Shown here: piece by piece, positions 8,638 through 17,422 of the stretch
Layout: each line of letters starts with the position of its first letter
Numbering within the stretch: the first letter of the stretch is position 1
Origin: a virus
Strand: one strand, 5' to 3'
IMG/VR virus record: IMGVR_UViG_3300008050_000095
Location: 1 to 43,812 of that record
Length of the DNA: 43,812 nucleotides
The notes under the pieces: model-generated
Databases searched by the model: none
What the model was told of the DNA's origin: nothing
Seen by the model: only the letters and a program-made list of their open reading frames with translations
Position numbers and translations under genes: made by a program

Positions 8638-9746
8638 CTTTGAGTATCAAAGTAAACAATCAGGTATACGAATCCTTCACCCAAGCCCAAGCGGATCGTG
8701 ATATTGAAAAAGTTGCGAGTTCATTCTCCTTCACCGCAACCTCATCAAAAAACAAACAAATACCAATAACTGCAGGTGATTTTGTCGAAGTTCTTGCAGA
8801 TGGAAATACGATCATCACAGGGTATGTTGATGAGTATTCTGTAAGCTACGATAGCAAAGAACATGTCATAAACATTAAAGGTCGAAGTAAGACATCAGAC
8901 ATTGTTGATTCGACAATGCTTGGAATCAAACAAATCAATAAAATTCCATTAAAAAAACTTTGTGAGGATGTCTTAAAAGATTTGTATGATGGGGTTGTAG
9001 GAAAATATAAAGTCAACGTGAACTCCAATACAGATGAAGAAGGCAATGCTCTTGGTATTTACACCGCAGGGACCGGGACAACTGTATTCAATTTTTTAGA
9101 AGAAAATGCAAGAAGTGTTGGAATCTTACTGTCGGATGACGAAAAAGGAAATCTCCTATTGAACAGGCCAGGACAAGAAAAATCATCAATTGTTTTGAAG
9201 AATAAAGTTGGAGGAGATGACAACAACATTAAGAGAGCAGTTCGAGTATCCAACATTTCAAATTTATTCTATGAATACACTGCAAACTCAATGAATGTTC
9301 TCTATAAAGCAAAAGAATCCGACAACATAAAAAAAGAAGATTCAACCACAGTGAGTTTAAGAGGGACTTATTTTGATGACGAGATTCGCAAAACAAAAAA
9401 ACTAGAATTTCTCACAGAAATATCAACACAGAAGTACACGTTGAAAGAACGAGCAAGATGGGAGAGAGATATACGGAAAGCAAGAGGTCTTGTTTATCGT
9501 GCTGTTCTCGCTGGTCATAGTCAGGATGGGACTCTACTAAAAGAGAACCTACTTTACGATATTGAAGACGATTTTGCAGGGATTAAGAGGGAATGTATTT
9601 GCAAAAGAGTAATTTACAGGTACAATCTTGATGTAGGATCAGAAACAGAAATGTTTTTCACATCTGCAAAAGCCTATTCATTAGAAGCAGTAAAAGATAT
9701 TTTTGTGGAGGGTGAATCCTATCGAGTAGAAGATAAGTTTGATTAA
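8634..9746 (+). CDS. Mu gpP-like baseplate hub protein
   Basis: A 370-residue protein of the gpP/gp27-like hub family. The N-terminus (LSIKVNNQVYESFTQAQADRDIEKVASSFSFTA) and the following GDFVEVLADGNTIITGYVDEYSVSYDSKEHVINIKGRSKTSDIVDS block are the usual hub barrel with its G.R....D..D signature. Later segments (TVFNFLEENARSVGILLSDDEKGNLLLNRPG) fit the hub's second domain. Hub trimers connect the tail tube to the spike, and the spike gene follows. ATGA overlap with the preceding gene. Confidence 0.87.
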   Translation: MTLSIKVNNQVYESFTQAQADRDIEKVASSFSFTATSSKNKQIPITAGDFVEVLADGNTIITGYVDEYSVSYDSKEHVINIKGRSKTSDIVDSTMLGIKQINKIPLKKLCEDVLKDLYDGVVGKYKVNVNSNTDEEGNALGIYTAGTGTTVFNFLEENARSVGILLSDDEKGNLLLNRPGQEKSSIVLKNKVGGDDNNIKRAVRVSNISNLFYEYTANSMNVLYKAKESDNIKKEDSTTVSLRGTYFDDEIRKTKKLEFLTEISTQKYTLKERARWERDIRKARGLVYRAVLAGHSQDGTLLKENLLYDIEDDFAGIKRECICKRVIYRYNLDVGSETEMFFTSAKAYSLEAVKDIFVEGESYRVEDKFD

Positions 9747-9767
9747 GATTGATGAGGAAAACAAGAT

Positions 9768-10325
9768 ATGATGACAAGACTGATGAATATGATACGAGGA
9801 GCATATTTGAGTCTAGTCAGTGATGATTCAGAACCATATCCTTTTGCTCAAGCAACTCTGAGTGGATATGCAGCAGACTTCACAAGACTATCTGTTTATG
9901 GAGTTTGTTCAAATCCTCCTAAAGACTCTTACGTTTTACTTCTCAATGCTCAGGGTCAAGCTTCTCTCAAATATGGGATTGTCAATGACTTCCTGAATCG
10001 AAAAAAAGATTTGAAAGAGGGTGAAGTCGCATTAGTCAATACGAAGACTGGCTCTTACATTTGGATCAAAGAAGATGGGAACTTAGAACTTCTTGGAGAG
10101 GGAGACTTTGCGGTTCGGTATCTTGAATTGGAAACCGCATTCAATCAACTCCAATCAGATCATGATGCATTGGTTACAGCATTCAACACCCACACGCACA
10201 CAACCACTGCAACCATAGGAGCAAGTGCTGTTCCTGGGGTCATTGCTCCAGTGACTGCACCAGAATTGCCGTCTACTGCTGACATCACTCCAGCAAAAAT
10301 AGAAGAGATAGAGGTTCCTGCATAA
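9768..10325 (+). CDS. Mu gp45-like baseplate spike protein (gpV type)
   Basis: A 185-residue spike subunit. An OB-like N-terminal region (ATLSGYAADFTRLSVYGVCSNPPKDSYVLLLNAQGQ) leads to EVALVNTKTGSYIWIKEDGNLELLG and a C-terminal tip with the sequence FNTHTHTTT. In the Mu gp45 family a histidine pair of this kind (here H142 and H144) binds a metal ion that sharpens the trimer tip used to pierce the outer membrane. Two adjacent ATGs (9768, 9771) are possible starts. The stop overlaps the next ATG by one base. Confidence 0.88.
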   Translation: MMTRLMNMIRGAYLSLVSDDSEPYPFAQATLSGYAADFTRLSVYGVCSNPPKDSYVLLLNAQGQASLKYGIVNDFLNRKKDLKEGEVALVNTKTGSYIWIKEDGNLELLGEGDFAVRYLELETAFNQLQSDHDALVTAFNTHTHTTTATIGASAVPGVIAPVTAPELPSTADITPAKIEEIEVPA

Positions 10326-10789
10326 TGGCACTTGATATTAAGTTGAATTATGAAACTGAATTTGGCAGTTCTGCATATAAGTTTGGGATTGTCAATGGAG
10401 ACATTGAGAGTGAAGATGGTTTGGATTCTGCAATTTATATCTCTCTGCTTTCCGACCAAAGAGCATCAGCCGATCAGATAAGTGAACCATCCAACAGAAG
10501 AGGTTGGCTTGGAGACTTGGCAACACCAGTTGATGGAAGACTGAATGGAAGTCTACTATGGCTTGTCGATCAAGCAAGGTTGAATCAAGACACTCTAAAC
10601 AGATCAATCAATTATGCTCAACTTGCTCTCAATTGGATGGTTGAAGACTCAATTGCAAAATCGGTAACAGTTACTGGGTCAATCATTCCAAGAACTGGAA
10701 TCCAATTGGTAATCAACATTGTTCCTGTTGTTGGAGAAACAACAAATCATTATGTGAATCTTTGGGAGTTAACAGGCAATGCCACTTGA
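10325..10789 (+). CDS. Mu gp46-like baseplate wedge protein (gp25/gpW type)
   Basis: A 154-residue protein with the GP46 pattern: SNRRGWLGDLATPVDGRLNGSLLWLVDQARLNQDTLNRSINYAQLALNWMVEDSIAKSVTV is present in order at about residues 56-117. This protein is the T4 gp25-like wedge component that nucleates the first sheath ring. It precedes the gp47/J-like gene, as in Mu, overlapping it by 11 bases. I see no deviation from the family other than an unremarkable C-terminus. Confidence 0.88.
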   Translation: MALDIKLNYETEFGSSAYKFGIVNGDIESEDGLDSAIYISLLSDQRASADQISEPSNRRGWLGDLATPVDGRLNGSLLWLVDQARLNQDTLNRSINYAQLALNWMVEDSIAKSVTVTGSIIPRTGIQLVINIVPVVGETTNHYVNLWELTGNAT

Positions 10790-12092
10790 TTTACCATCAT
10801 TTGAAACAATTGTAAAAAGAATCCGAGCAGATGTTCAGGGATACCTGCCAGAGTTGGACCCGACCATCTTTGGATCAATCATACGAGCAATCACTGATTC
10901 AAATGCGGGAAGGCATTATGACAATACTCTTTCCATTGCACAACTTGAGAAAGAATTATTCCCAGGATCAGAAACAAGTCGAGAGTCTTTGGAAAGATGG
11001 GCAACCTACGAAGGGTTGACTCCATTTGTTGCAACAGTCTCCACAGGAAATGCAGTGTTCACAGGAACAGTTGGTTCTTCCATTACTGCAACAACACAAT
11101 TCACATCTGACGATGGGAATTCTTACACTGTGGATACAACCACAGCAATTGTAGCAAACTCCGCATCCATAACGAACCTAGAATACTCTGGTTTGACTGC
11201 CACTGCAACTACAGCATCCGCACATGGCCTAGCATCAAATATTGATGTAACAATCTCTGGTGCAACTGAGACGAATTACAACGGTGTCTATACGATCACA
11301 GTCCTGACCTCCACAACATTCTCTTACGAATTATCAATAGCCCCATCAGCAAGTCCTGCAACTGGAACCCCATCTTTTACAGTTGATATGGCATCCGTTC
11401 CACTGACATCAGAAGGATTTGGAACAGAGCAGAACTTAGACTCTGGAGCAAAACTGACAGTAGTTGCAACAATCTCCGGAGTAGACAGCATTGGTTATGC
11501 GGATGTTTTAGGATTCACAGGAGGACGAGATGTTGAGACAAATGAAAACCTCTTGAATCGAGTCCTCCAAAGTCGATCTCAACCTGTTGCAAATTTCAAT
11601 ATTGCTGCAATTACAAAAAAGGCATTGGAGATTTCAGGAGTTACCCGGGTAAAAGTAAATCCAATCACACCAGCAGTTGGAGAGGTAACAGTTCTGTTTG
11701 TTCGTGATGACGATGATGACATCATCCCCTCTGCAGGAGAGATTACAGAAGTTAAGGATAACATTCTCACAATTCTTCCTGCAACAAGTGATAGTGCAGA
11801 TGTTCATGTGAATGATCCACTTACCGAAGTTTCAACCAATTACACATTCTCATCAATCAGTCCTGACACGACAACAATGAGAACAGCAATTGAGAATAAT
11901 CTCTCAGCATTCTACGAAGACGAAGTTGATTTTGAGACACCAATAACGTCAGACAAATATCGGAGAGCAATTGCTGGAACCATTGATCCTGATACTGGAG
12001 ACTCCCTTGTTTCATTTGGTTTATCGACACCAACAACGACGATCACAATTACGTCAAATGAAATTGGAACACTTGGAACTGTAACTTTTTAA
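10779..12092 (+). CDS. Baseplate J-like wedge protein (Mu gp47) with inserted FCCH-like domain
   Basis: A 437-residue baseplate J family member: MPLDLPSFETIVKRIRADVQ opening, HYDNTLSIAQLEKELFPGSETSRESLERWATYEGL, then the SEGFGTEQNLDSGAKLTVVATISG and GGRDVETNENLLNRVLQSRSQPVANFN core, and a C-terminal wing-like domain. Residues about 128-200 (nucleotides near 11160-11378) are an insertion with SAHGLASNIDVTISGAT and YNGVYTITVLTSTTFSYEL, the FCCH-like beta domain also inserted in the tail terminator at 1.6-2.0 kb. J proteins link the wedges around the hub. Confidence 0.88.
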   Translation: MPLDLPSFETIVKRIRADVQGYLPELDPTIFGSIIRAITDSNAGRHYDNTLSIAQLEKELFPGSETSRESLERWATYEGLTPFVATVSTGNAVFTGTVGSSITATTQFTSDDGNSYTVDTTTAIVANSASITNLEYSGLTATATTASAHGLASNIDVTISGATETNYNGVYTITVLTSTTFSYELSIAPSASPATGTPSFTVDMASVPLTSEGFGTEQNLDSGAKLTVVATISGVDSIGYADVLGFTGGRDVETNENLLNRVLQSRSQPVANFNIAAITKKALEISGVTRVKVNPITPAVGEVTVLFVRDDDDDIIPSAGEITEVKDNILTILPATSDSADVHVNDPLTEVSTNYTFSSISPDTTTMRTAIENNLSAFYEDEVDFETPITSDKYRRAIAGTIDPDTGDSLVSFGLSTPTTTITITSNEIGTLGTVTF

Positions 12093-12102
12093 CGAGGAAA
12101 AA

Positions 12103-12390
12103 ATGCGATTACTTCGAGATGCAACAACAGATGGAGATGGTGATATAATTAATTTATCCAGAGCCATTAGAAAACCTGCTACGTTACACATTGTAGGGAC
12201 TTGGGATGGTGCTTCTGTTGCAATTACAGGGTCTATTGACGAAGGAGTTACATTTTTAGCACCTCGTGATTCTGTATCTATATTCACCACAGACACTCTC
12301 ATCAATTTGGATATGGGGGCTGGAAAAATTAAAGCGACCATATCTAATGCTGGTGGTTCTACTGATTTGAATGCTTACTTGTCTTATTGA
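12103..12390 (+). CDS. Small beta-rich structural protein, unrecognised
   Basis: A 95-residue protein with a good ribosome binding site (GAGGAAAAA before ATG). It opens MRLLRDATTDGDGDII and continues as alternating short strands (ATLHIVGTWDGASVAITGSID, then FLAPRDSVSIFTTDTLINLDMG). This composition suits a small jelly-roll-like decoration or fibre-tip protein. It sits between J and the gp48-like gene, where Mu has nothing, so it is an accessory of the baseplate or receptor-binding apparatus by position only. Confidence 0.7.
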   Translation: MRLLRDATTDGDGDIINLSRAIRKPATLHIVGTWDGASVAITGSIDEGVTFLAPRDSVSIFTTDTLINLDMGAGKIKATISNAGGSTDLNAYLSY

Positions 12391-12400
12391 AAAGGTATAA

Positions 12401-13189
12401 ATGAAATTAGGATTTGATAACCAAGATTTTTTGACAAGTGTTGCATTAGGCGCAGTTCCTGGTAATTCCATTATGAACGCATTAGGAGAGCGTGAAACTA
12501 TGGGAACCACTGCAACTGGGGAAGATATTTCAAGAATGAATGAGCTTTCTCCAGCACCAACGAGCACAACGTCTATTCCGATACCTTCTAGTTCAGGCGA
12601 GCAAATGACGTTTGTTTCAGAAGATGCAGCAGATAACGGAACAACAGCAACTGGTGTGTTGACTCTTAGGATGCACTATATAGAAGCTACAAATGGAACA
12701 GAACAAACAGAAGATATTACAATGAACGGAACCACAGCAGTTGATACCGTTGCAACTAATATCATGTTTGTTAATGATATTTATACTCTGACAGTTGGTT
12801 CTAATGGGGTAGCAGAAGGGCACATCAAAGTTTATAAAAAAGGGACTGCTGGTTTGGTTTACAATATGATTGCAGCAGGTGGAAACAAGTCTCTTATTCC
12901 TAATCGAATGGTTCCATCAGGAAAAAAATTAATCCTCAAAGGTTGGCACTGTTCAGAGGCAAAAGGTAAACGGGTTGCCTTTAGAATACGATCAACAGAT
13001 ATGAATGGCACACTGATTCCTGGTGTATTTTGTTTTAAGGATGTCGAATATATTAATAAAGAGTCAACAGGCGAACTTACATTAAATGTATGTGTTCCTG
13101 CTCTGTCTATTGTTAAAGTGTCAGGTTGGCCTGATACAAGTGACGCAGAAGGATCGTGTGGATGGTGGGGATTATTGAAAGACGCTTGA
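12401..13189 (+). CDS. Unrecognised structural protein between J and gp48-like genes
   Basis: A 262-residue protein, translated from AAAGG upstream of ATG. The N-terminal 70 residues (MKLGFDNQDFLTSVALGAVPGNSIMNALGERETMG) look like an attachment segment. The rest is beta-rich with paired strands (VLTLRMHYIEATNGTEQTEDITM, IYTLTVGSNGVAEGHIKVYKKG) and a C-terminal domain containing KKLILKGWHCSEAKGKRVAFRIRSTD and SCGWWGLLKDA. The body resembles virion receptor-binding or decoration proteins, but no family is assigned. Its place in the baseplate cluster supports a virion role. Confidence 0.75.
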   Translation: MKLGFDNQDFLTSVALGAVPGNSIMNALGERETMGTTATGEDISRMNELSPAPTSTTSIPIPSSSGEQMTFVSEDAADNGTTATGVLTLRMHYIEATNGTEQTEDITMNGTTAVDTVATNIMFVNDIYTLTVGSNGVAEGHIKVYKKGTAGLVYNMIAAGGNKSLIPNRMVPSGKKLILKGWHCSEAKGKRVAFRIRSTDMNGTLIPGVFCFKDVEYINKESTGELTLNVCVPALSIVKVSGWPDTSDAEGSCGWWGLLKDA

Positions 13190-13226
13190 TTTATTTTATA
13201 TGAAATAACACCAAACAATCTTACTA

Positions 13227-13880
13227 ATGACTGATTTATTCAATCCTGTTTCACTTGAAGATCAATATCAATATCTGGTATCTCATCTACCGCAAGGGAA
13301 GATGTGGTCTAATGCCTTTAGACCTTACGATGATGAGCACATTGATTATACAGGACTCTTCATTCTTGGTGATGCGACACAAGGGGTTTTGGGATCAGAA
13401 TATGTATTGGGATCACCAACCATAATTGAAAACAACTTTGGAAAATTATTCTTTGCTCTTGCAGTTGAATTCTATCGGTTCCAAGTCTTAGAGAACAAAG
13501 CTTACAATGAGATGGACATCAATGTCACAGATGAGCTTTTGACAGATTGGGAAAAATCAGTTGGAATACCCGATTCATGTTTTTCAACTGATGTGACCGA
13601 TACAGAAAGACGGAATCAAGTTTACCAAAAGTTTTCACGTTTTGGAGGAGTCCAAACTGCTGATGATATTGTTCGAGTTTCGTTGCTATTTGGTTTTACT
13701 GTTACCGCAGTACCAGGACCATCAGTACACACCATCACTGTGACAATCAGTGGAGGAACAGGACCAGCAACAACGTTCCCACTTCCATTCCCAATGCCAT
13801 TTGGCGAAAGTTCTGATGATTTCTTAAAGTGCATACTTGACAAGTTGGTCCCTGCAAATGTTGAAGTGATAATTGATTAA
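13227..13880 (+). CDS. Mu gp48-like tail protein (DUF2313/YmfQ)
   Basis: A 217-residue protein of the gp48/YmfQ family, the baseplate component that joins wedges to tail fibres. Family marks: the N-terminal LEDQYQYLVSHLPQGKMW (family consensus ....LLP.G.aW), then ELLTDWEKSVGIPDSCF and DTERRNQVYQKFSRFGGVQTADDIVRVS. Residues 45-61 (FILGDATQGVLGSEYVL) are an insertion relative to compact members and match the C-terminus of the tail terminator protein. The ribosome binding site is weak. The fibre gene follows after 33 bases. Confidence 0.85.
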   Translation: MTDLFNPVSLEDQYQYLVSHLPQGKMWSNAFRPYDDEHIDYTGLFILGDATQGVLGSEYVLGSPTIIENNFGKLFFALAVEFYRFQVLENKAYNEMDINVTDELLTDWEKSVGIPDSCFSTDVTDTERRNQVYQKFSRFGGVQTADDIVRVSLLFGFTVTAVPGPSVHTITVTISGGTGPATTFPLPFPMPFGESSDDFLKCILDKLVPANVEVIID

Positions 13881-13913
13881 TGAAAGCTGTTAACCAAAAG
13901 ATATAGGATTATT

Positions 13914-15314
13914 ATGTCACATACAAATTTAACAAAATCCGATGGTCAGATACTAAGCGGAGCAGAGATCAATAAATGCCTTTCGGCAGATGCAACTGGG
14001 AACATGGGCTTTCCAGACACTGGGACCGTATCATTGCCAGGACTCTATCCAAACGGTGATACCAATACTGGGATGTGGAGTCCAGGAGCAGACATTCTTG
14101 CACTTGCCACAGGAGGATCAGAAAGAATCCGGTGGAGTTCGACAGGAACTGCAATAACAGGAGCACTCTCTTGCGGAGCACTGACTTCTACAGGTATTGA
14201 CCTAGAAGTTTCGTCTGCTTCTGCTTCACCAAAAATGATTCTTCAAAACACAAGCACTGGTGATATAACATTACAATTATTGTTAACAGGAACACAAGGG
14301 TGGGCACTTGGTATTGACAATGACGATGGCGATAAATTCAAAATTTGTTCTAGTATCGGTGGGAATGTTGCAGATGACACAAGGTTAACTATTGATACTT
14401 CAGGCAACGTTGGGATTGGTACTACTAGTCCACAGCAAACGATAGACATTAAGGGCGCAATTGGGCTAACAGGTTCTACATCTGGAAATAGGAAAGTTTT
14501 TTCCATAAAATCCACATCAACAGAGGTGTTTCATCATATCCCTAACACAACTGGAGGGGCAATACTTTGGCGATTGGATGATGATTCGGCTAATCTTGGT
14601 GCTCTTACAAAAGACGGAAATCTTGGGATTGGATCTACGGCTCCTGATGTTAAACTTATTCTTCAAAATAGTGACACAAGCGATTCAACTCTGCTAAAGC
14701 TGATTAATAATTCCTCAAATGGAAGTGCTAATCACACAGCACTAGAGTTTTGGGGAGATGAAGGCGCTGGCGCAGTTGGAACTTTGCTGGCGCAAGGCAG
14801 AATTTATGGTGAATATGACAGTTCGGATGCAACGTCAGCACATTTAGTATTAGGCTCAAAAAATAATTCAGGTGGGTATCATGATGAAGTGACAATTAGG
14901 CAAGGAAACGTTGGGATCAATGAAACAAGTCCAAGCACCCACAAACTCCATGTTGGAGGTGACTTAAAGATAGGAAAATCAACGGGAAATGGCGTTTCTG
15001 AGTTGATGTTCGATAATAGTAAATTTACGCTAGGTAATGGCTCAACAGTGACTGTTGATGTCGATAAGGCTGTGTTGCTTTCAATTACTTATTCTACTGG
15101 TGGGACTGAATTTTTTGGGGGTTTATTCCATGCTGAATATTATAGCGCAACAGTAACTGAAATATCAGACCCAAGTAGTAAATTTGAAGTAACTGATACA
15201 GGAACCTTATTTTCTGTATATAAAAGTGCTAGCTCGGGAACAGTGACTATCAAGAATCGAACAGGAAATTCTTGGTATGTCTCAATTCAGGTGTTCAAAT
15301 TTCAAGGGATTTAA
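13914..15314 (+). CDS. Tail fibre protein with GNVGIGT repeats
   Basis: A 466-residue fibre. The N-terminal 30 residues (NLTKSDGQILSGAEINKCLS) probably bind the baseplate. The shaft has three copies of a GNxGIgxtsP motif at residues about 164-174, 235-246 and 331-341 (GNVGIGTTSPQ, GNLGIGSTAPD, GNVGINETSPS), a hallmark of trimeric phage fibre shafts. The C-terminal 100 residues (VTVDVDKAVLLSITYSTGG ... WYVSIQVFKFQGI) form a compact beta domain, probably the receptor-binding tip. No S74 chaperone motif is visible. Good ribosome binding site (AGGATTATT). Confidence 0.85.
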   Translation: MSHTNLTKSDGQILSGAEINKCLSADATGNMGFPDTGTVSLPGLYPNGDTNTGMWSPGADILALATGGSERIRWSSTGTAITGALSCGALTSTGIDLEVSSASASPKMILQNTSTGDITLQLLLTGTQGWALGIDNDDGDKFKICSSIGGNVADDTRLTIDTSGNVGIGTTSPQQTIDIKGAIGLTGSTSGNRKVFSIKSTSTEVFHHIPNTTGGAILWRLDDDSANLGALTKDGNLGIGSTAPDVKLILQNSDTSDSTLLKLINNSSNGSANHTALEFWGDEGAGAVGTLLAQGRIYGEYDSSDATSAHLVLGSKNNSGGYHDEVTIRQGNVGINETSPSTHKLHVGGDLKIGKSTGNGVSELMFDNSKFTLGNGSTVTVDVDKAVLLSITYSTGGTEFFGGLFHAEYYSATVTEISDPSSKFEVTDTGTLFSVYKSASSGTVTIKNRTGNSWYVSIQVFKFQGI

Positions 15315-15329
15315 TGATAAGGAGTAAAA

Positions 15330-15608
15330 ATGGAAATACAAATAAAGAATTTTGAAGCAGGTGAAGAAGGAAAGAAACTGGTTGGACTGATTGTTACAAT
15401 CAACAACAAGAAATTTCTGATAGATAAACAAATCCCTATCACCGCAAAGAAGACACCAGAGCAATATGTTCAGGAGGCAATTGAGGCATCTCAGCCTGAG
15501 ATTGATGCTTGGGTTGCAGATAGTGCTTTAGTTGGAAAAGTATGGGATGCTGAATCAAAAACTTTCAAGGTTGAAGAACCAGTTGAAGAACCAGTTGAAG
15601 AGGAGTAG
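15330..15608 (+). CDS. Small acidic-tailed protein in the fibre cluster
   Basis: A 92-residue protein with a strong AAGGAG upstream. It begins MEIQIKNFEAGEEGKKLVGLIVTINNKKFLIDKQIPI, a two-strand opening, followed by helices (PEQYVQEAIEASQPEIDAWVAD) and an acidic C-terminus with a VEEP repeat (VEEPVEEPVEEE). Small proteins after fibre genes are often fibre chaperones. I recognise no family. The repeat comes from a duplicated 15-base unit in the DNA. Confidence 0.75.
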   Translation: MEIQIKNFEAGEEGKKLVGLIVTINNKKFLIDKQIPITAKKTPEQYVQEAIEASQPEIDAWVADSALVGKVWDAESKTFKVEEPVEEPVEEE

Positions 15609-15626
15609 ACTCAGATCGTCTGAGTC
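15608..15626 (+). terminator. Perfect hairpin after the small fibre-cluster gene
   Basis: GACTCAGA (15608-15615) and TCTGAGTC (15619-15626) pair perfectly around a TCG loop. The hairpin overlaps the last base of the upstream stop codon. It is followed by TTAATAAAT rather than a pure T run, so as a rho-independent terminator it would be weak. It could instead define a transcript end or protect the fibre mRNA. Confidence 0.5.
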
Positions 15627-15667
15627 TTAATAAATGGGCAACATAACAATAAATTTGAGGAAAAAAC

Positions 15668-15847
15668 ATGAATTACACAATCAACTTTTCAAAAGAGCAA
15701 CTCGAATTCTTATTCAACTTTTTGGCAAACACACCAGCAGCTTGGGCAAAGGTGAATCCTTTGATTGAAACCATCAAAGCACAAGTGGATCAACAGAACG
15801 AAGAGTTGGAAAAAGAAGAAGCAATAGAAGTAGAAGAATCAAAATAA
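15668..15847 (+). CDS. 59-residue acidic-tailed protein, unrecognised
   Basis: Open from ATG 15668 to TAA 15845-15847 with ATTTGAGGAAAAAAC just upstream (GAGG, spacing eight). The translation begins MNYTINFSKEQLEFLFNFLA, continues NTPAAWAKVNPLIETIKAQV, and ends in a charged helix DQQNEELEKEEAIEVEESK. It is largely helical with a glutamate-rich tail, like its upstream neighbour's acidic tail. It fills the gap between two fibre-cluster genes in the same direction. Function unknown; a small fibre accessory or chaperone is possible by position. Confidence 0.7.
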   Translation: MNYTINFSKEQLEFLFNFLANTPAAWAKVNPLIETIKAQVDQQNEELEKEEAIEVEESK

Positions 15848-15874
15848 CAACCAATCCCACAAAGAGGCTAGAAC

Positions 15875-17077
15875 ATGAGAGACATTGGAACAAAAGTTGA
15901 TGGGTCTACTACCTTATCTGCAGATGATTTCAACTCGATTCAATCTGAACTGAGACACATGGTCGAAAGCACAGGCCAAACCTTAGACCCTGCAGGTGGT
16001 CCTGACAGTCTTGGTCTGTACATGTTGGCTCAAGGGGTCGCAGATTATGCAAATGCTGGTGCAACGTATGTCGATTCTGGTACTGCAAACACTCATGTTC
16101 TAAACCTTGAAAGCGACCTAAGACCACCAACAAAATATACTGAAAACTTTACTGCAATCTTCAAAATAAATGTCACAAACACATCGGCAACGGTAACTGT
16201 AGACATTCATGGAATGGGAGTGATAAATATTGTAAAGCCAGGAGGTGTTTCTCTTGATATAGGAGATTTTATTGCTGGTCAATATGCAATCATTGTATAC
16301 AACGACTCCACATCACAATTCGAGTTGGTTTACACACCTTCTACAAGTGTATTGAAAGGTGCTAGGAATGAAGGATTGGTTGTCAAGAACAATACATCGA
16401 ATCCTCTTTATCAAGTGGATATTACCGCAGATTATTTGACGGTCTACAACGTTGATGGGGTGTCAGTCGTCCTAGATACAATCAGTTTAACTGCGGATAT
16501 TGAAACAACTGGTGCAAATGGAAGAAGCGCAACCGAAGGAGCAGAAATAAATGCTTGGTATCATATTTGGGTGATCTTCGATGGAACAACCACTGCAAGT
16601 TATCTGACTCAATCAAGTGTCGAAGCAACTGTCCTTACAGACCTTCCATCAGGATACACTTATGCAAAGTACGTGGGGGCAGTCTATAATGATACAACCC
16701 CTGACTTTGTTGAATTTCATCAGGTTGGAAATTATGTCAATATAGCTAGGTCAGCAATAGTGTTAAATACATCCTCAACTGCGTGGCAACCTGCTGATTG
16801 TTCTGCTATTGTTCCAACAACTGCAACAATCATAAGAGCGCAAAACACAAGTACAACAGGTGTTTGGAATACTGCTATGTGGTGGTCTGCTGAATCTGAC
16901 GGAAGTGGACCAACAACGGGACAGATTGCTACAGGAGAGAATTCAACTACGGCAAACTACGCATATCATATCTTTGAGGTTTCTGTAACAACACCTCAAA
17001 TGTTTTATGGAAAGGTGGTTGCGGGATGGGGAATTCTTTATTGTGTTCTCGGTTGGCATTACAACAATATAGTATAA
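15875..17077 (+). CDS. Second tail fibre / receptor-binding protein
   Basis: A 400-residue protein. The N-terminus MRDIGTKVDGSTTLSADDFNSIQSELRHMVESTGQTLDP is a common attachment module of phage tail fibres and prophage virion proteins. Next comes ANAGATYVDSGTANTHVLN and a beta-sandwich (TENFTAIFKINVTNTSATVTVDIHGMG) ending near residue 150. Residues 165-290 read as a further beta domain with EGAEINAWYHIWVIFDG and LPSGYTYAKYVGAVYND, a pattern frequent in fibre middle domains. The C-terminal domain is beta-rich with several tryptophans. AAAGAGG lies before the start. It is followed by a tail-fibre chaperone-like gene. Confidence 0.82.
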   Translation: MRDIGTKVDGSTTLSADDFNSIQSELRHMVESTGQTLDPAGGPDSLGLYMLAQGVADYANAGATYVDSGTANTHVLNLESDLRPPTKYTENFTAIFKINVTNTSATVTVDIHGMGVINIVKPGGVSLDIGDFIAGQYAIIVYNDSTSQFELVYTPSTSVLKGARNEGLVVKNNTSNPLYQVDITADYLTVYNVDGVSVVLDTISLTADIETTGANGRSATEGAEINAWYHIWVIFDGTTTASYLTQSSVEATVLTDLPSGYTYAKYVGAVYNDTTPDFVEFHQVGNYVNIARSAIVLNTSSTAWQPADCSAIVPTTATIIRAQNTSTTGVWNTAMWWSAESDGSGPTTGQIATGENSTTANYAYHIFEVSVTTPQMFYGKVVAGWGILYCVLGWHYNNIV

Positions 17078-17086
17078 AAGGATGAT

Positions 17087-17422
17087 ATGAAGAGGGTTTG
17101 TATAAAAGATGATTCTGGAAAAGTACACACGATCTGTTTGAAAAAAGATGATTATGTTTTGCAGGAAAACGAGTCTATTGTTGATGAAAACGCAACATTG
17201 GATTCATTGCAAAGTGATGAGATCAAAAAAGAAATTGCATTGCAAGATTTGAGAGTGAAAAGGGACGAATTGCTTCGAGACTCCGACTTCTCTCAGTTGA
17301 CTGATGTTGGCTTTGATGCCTCTTTGGTTTCAGATTGGAAAGACTACCGACAAGAATTGCGAGACTTACCAGAGAATACGGAAGACCCGTTTTCTGTTGT
17401 GTGGCCTACTGTCCCAAGTTGA
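17087..17422 (+). CDS. Phage tail assembly chaperone-like protein (PF16778 type)
   Basis: A 111-residue protein. The C-terminal half carries the chaperone pattern: LRVKRDELLRDSDFSQLTDVGF, then DWKDYRQELRDLPENTEDPFSVVWPTVP. The family signature is R..LL..sDw.ql.D....... .W..YRq.LRDlp......vvWP. Such proteins help fold or attach tail fibres. Residues 1-50 (MKRVCIKDDSGKVHTICLKK) are a small strand-rich segment. Located directly after the fibre gene with AAAAGGATGAT as ribosome binding site. Confidence 0.82.
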   Translation: MKRVCIKDDSGKVHTICLKKDDYVLQENESIVDENATLDSLQSDEIKKEIALQDLRVKRDELLRDSDFSQLTDVGFDASLVSDWKDYRQELRDLPENTEDPFSVVWPTVPS

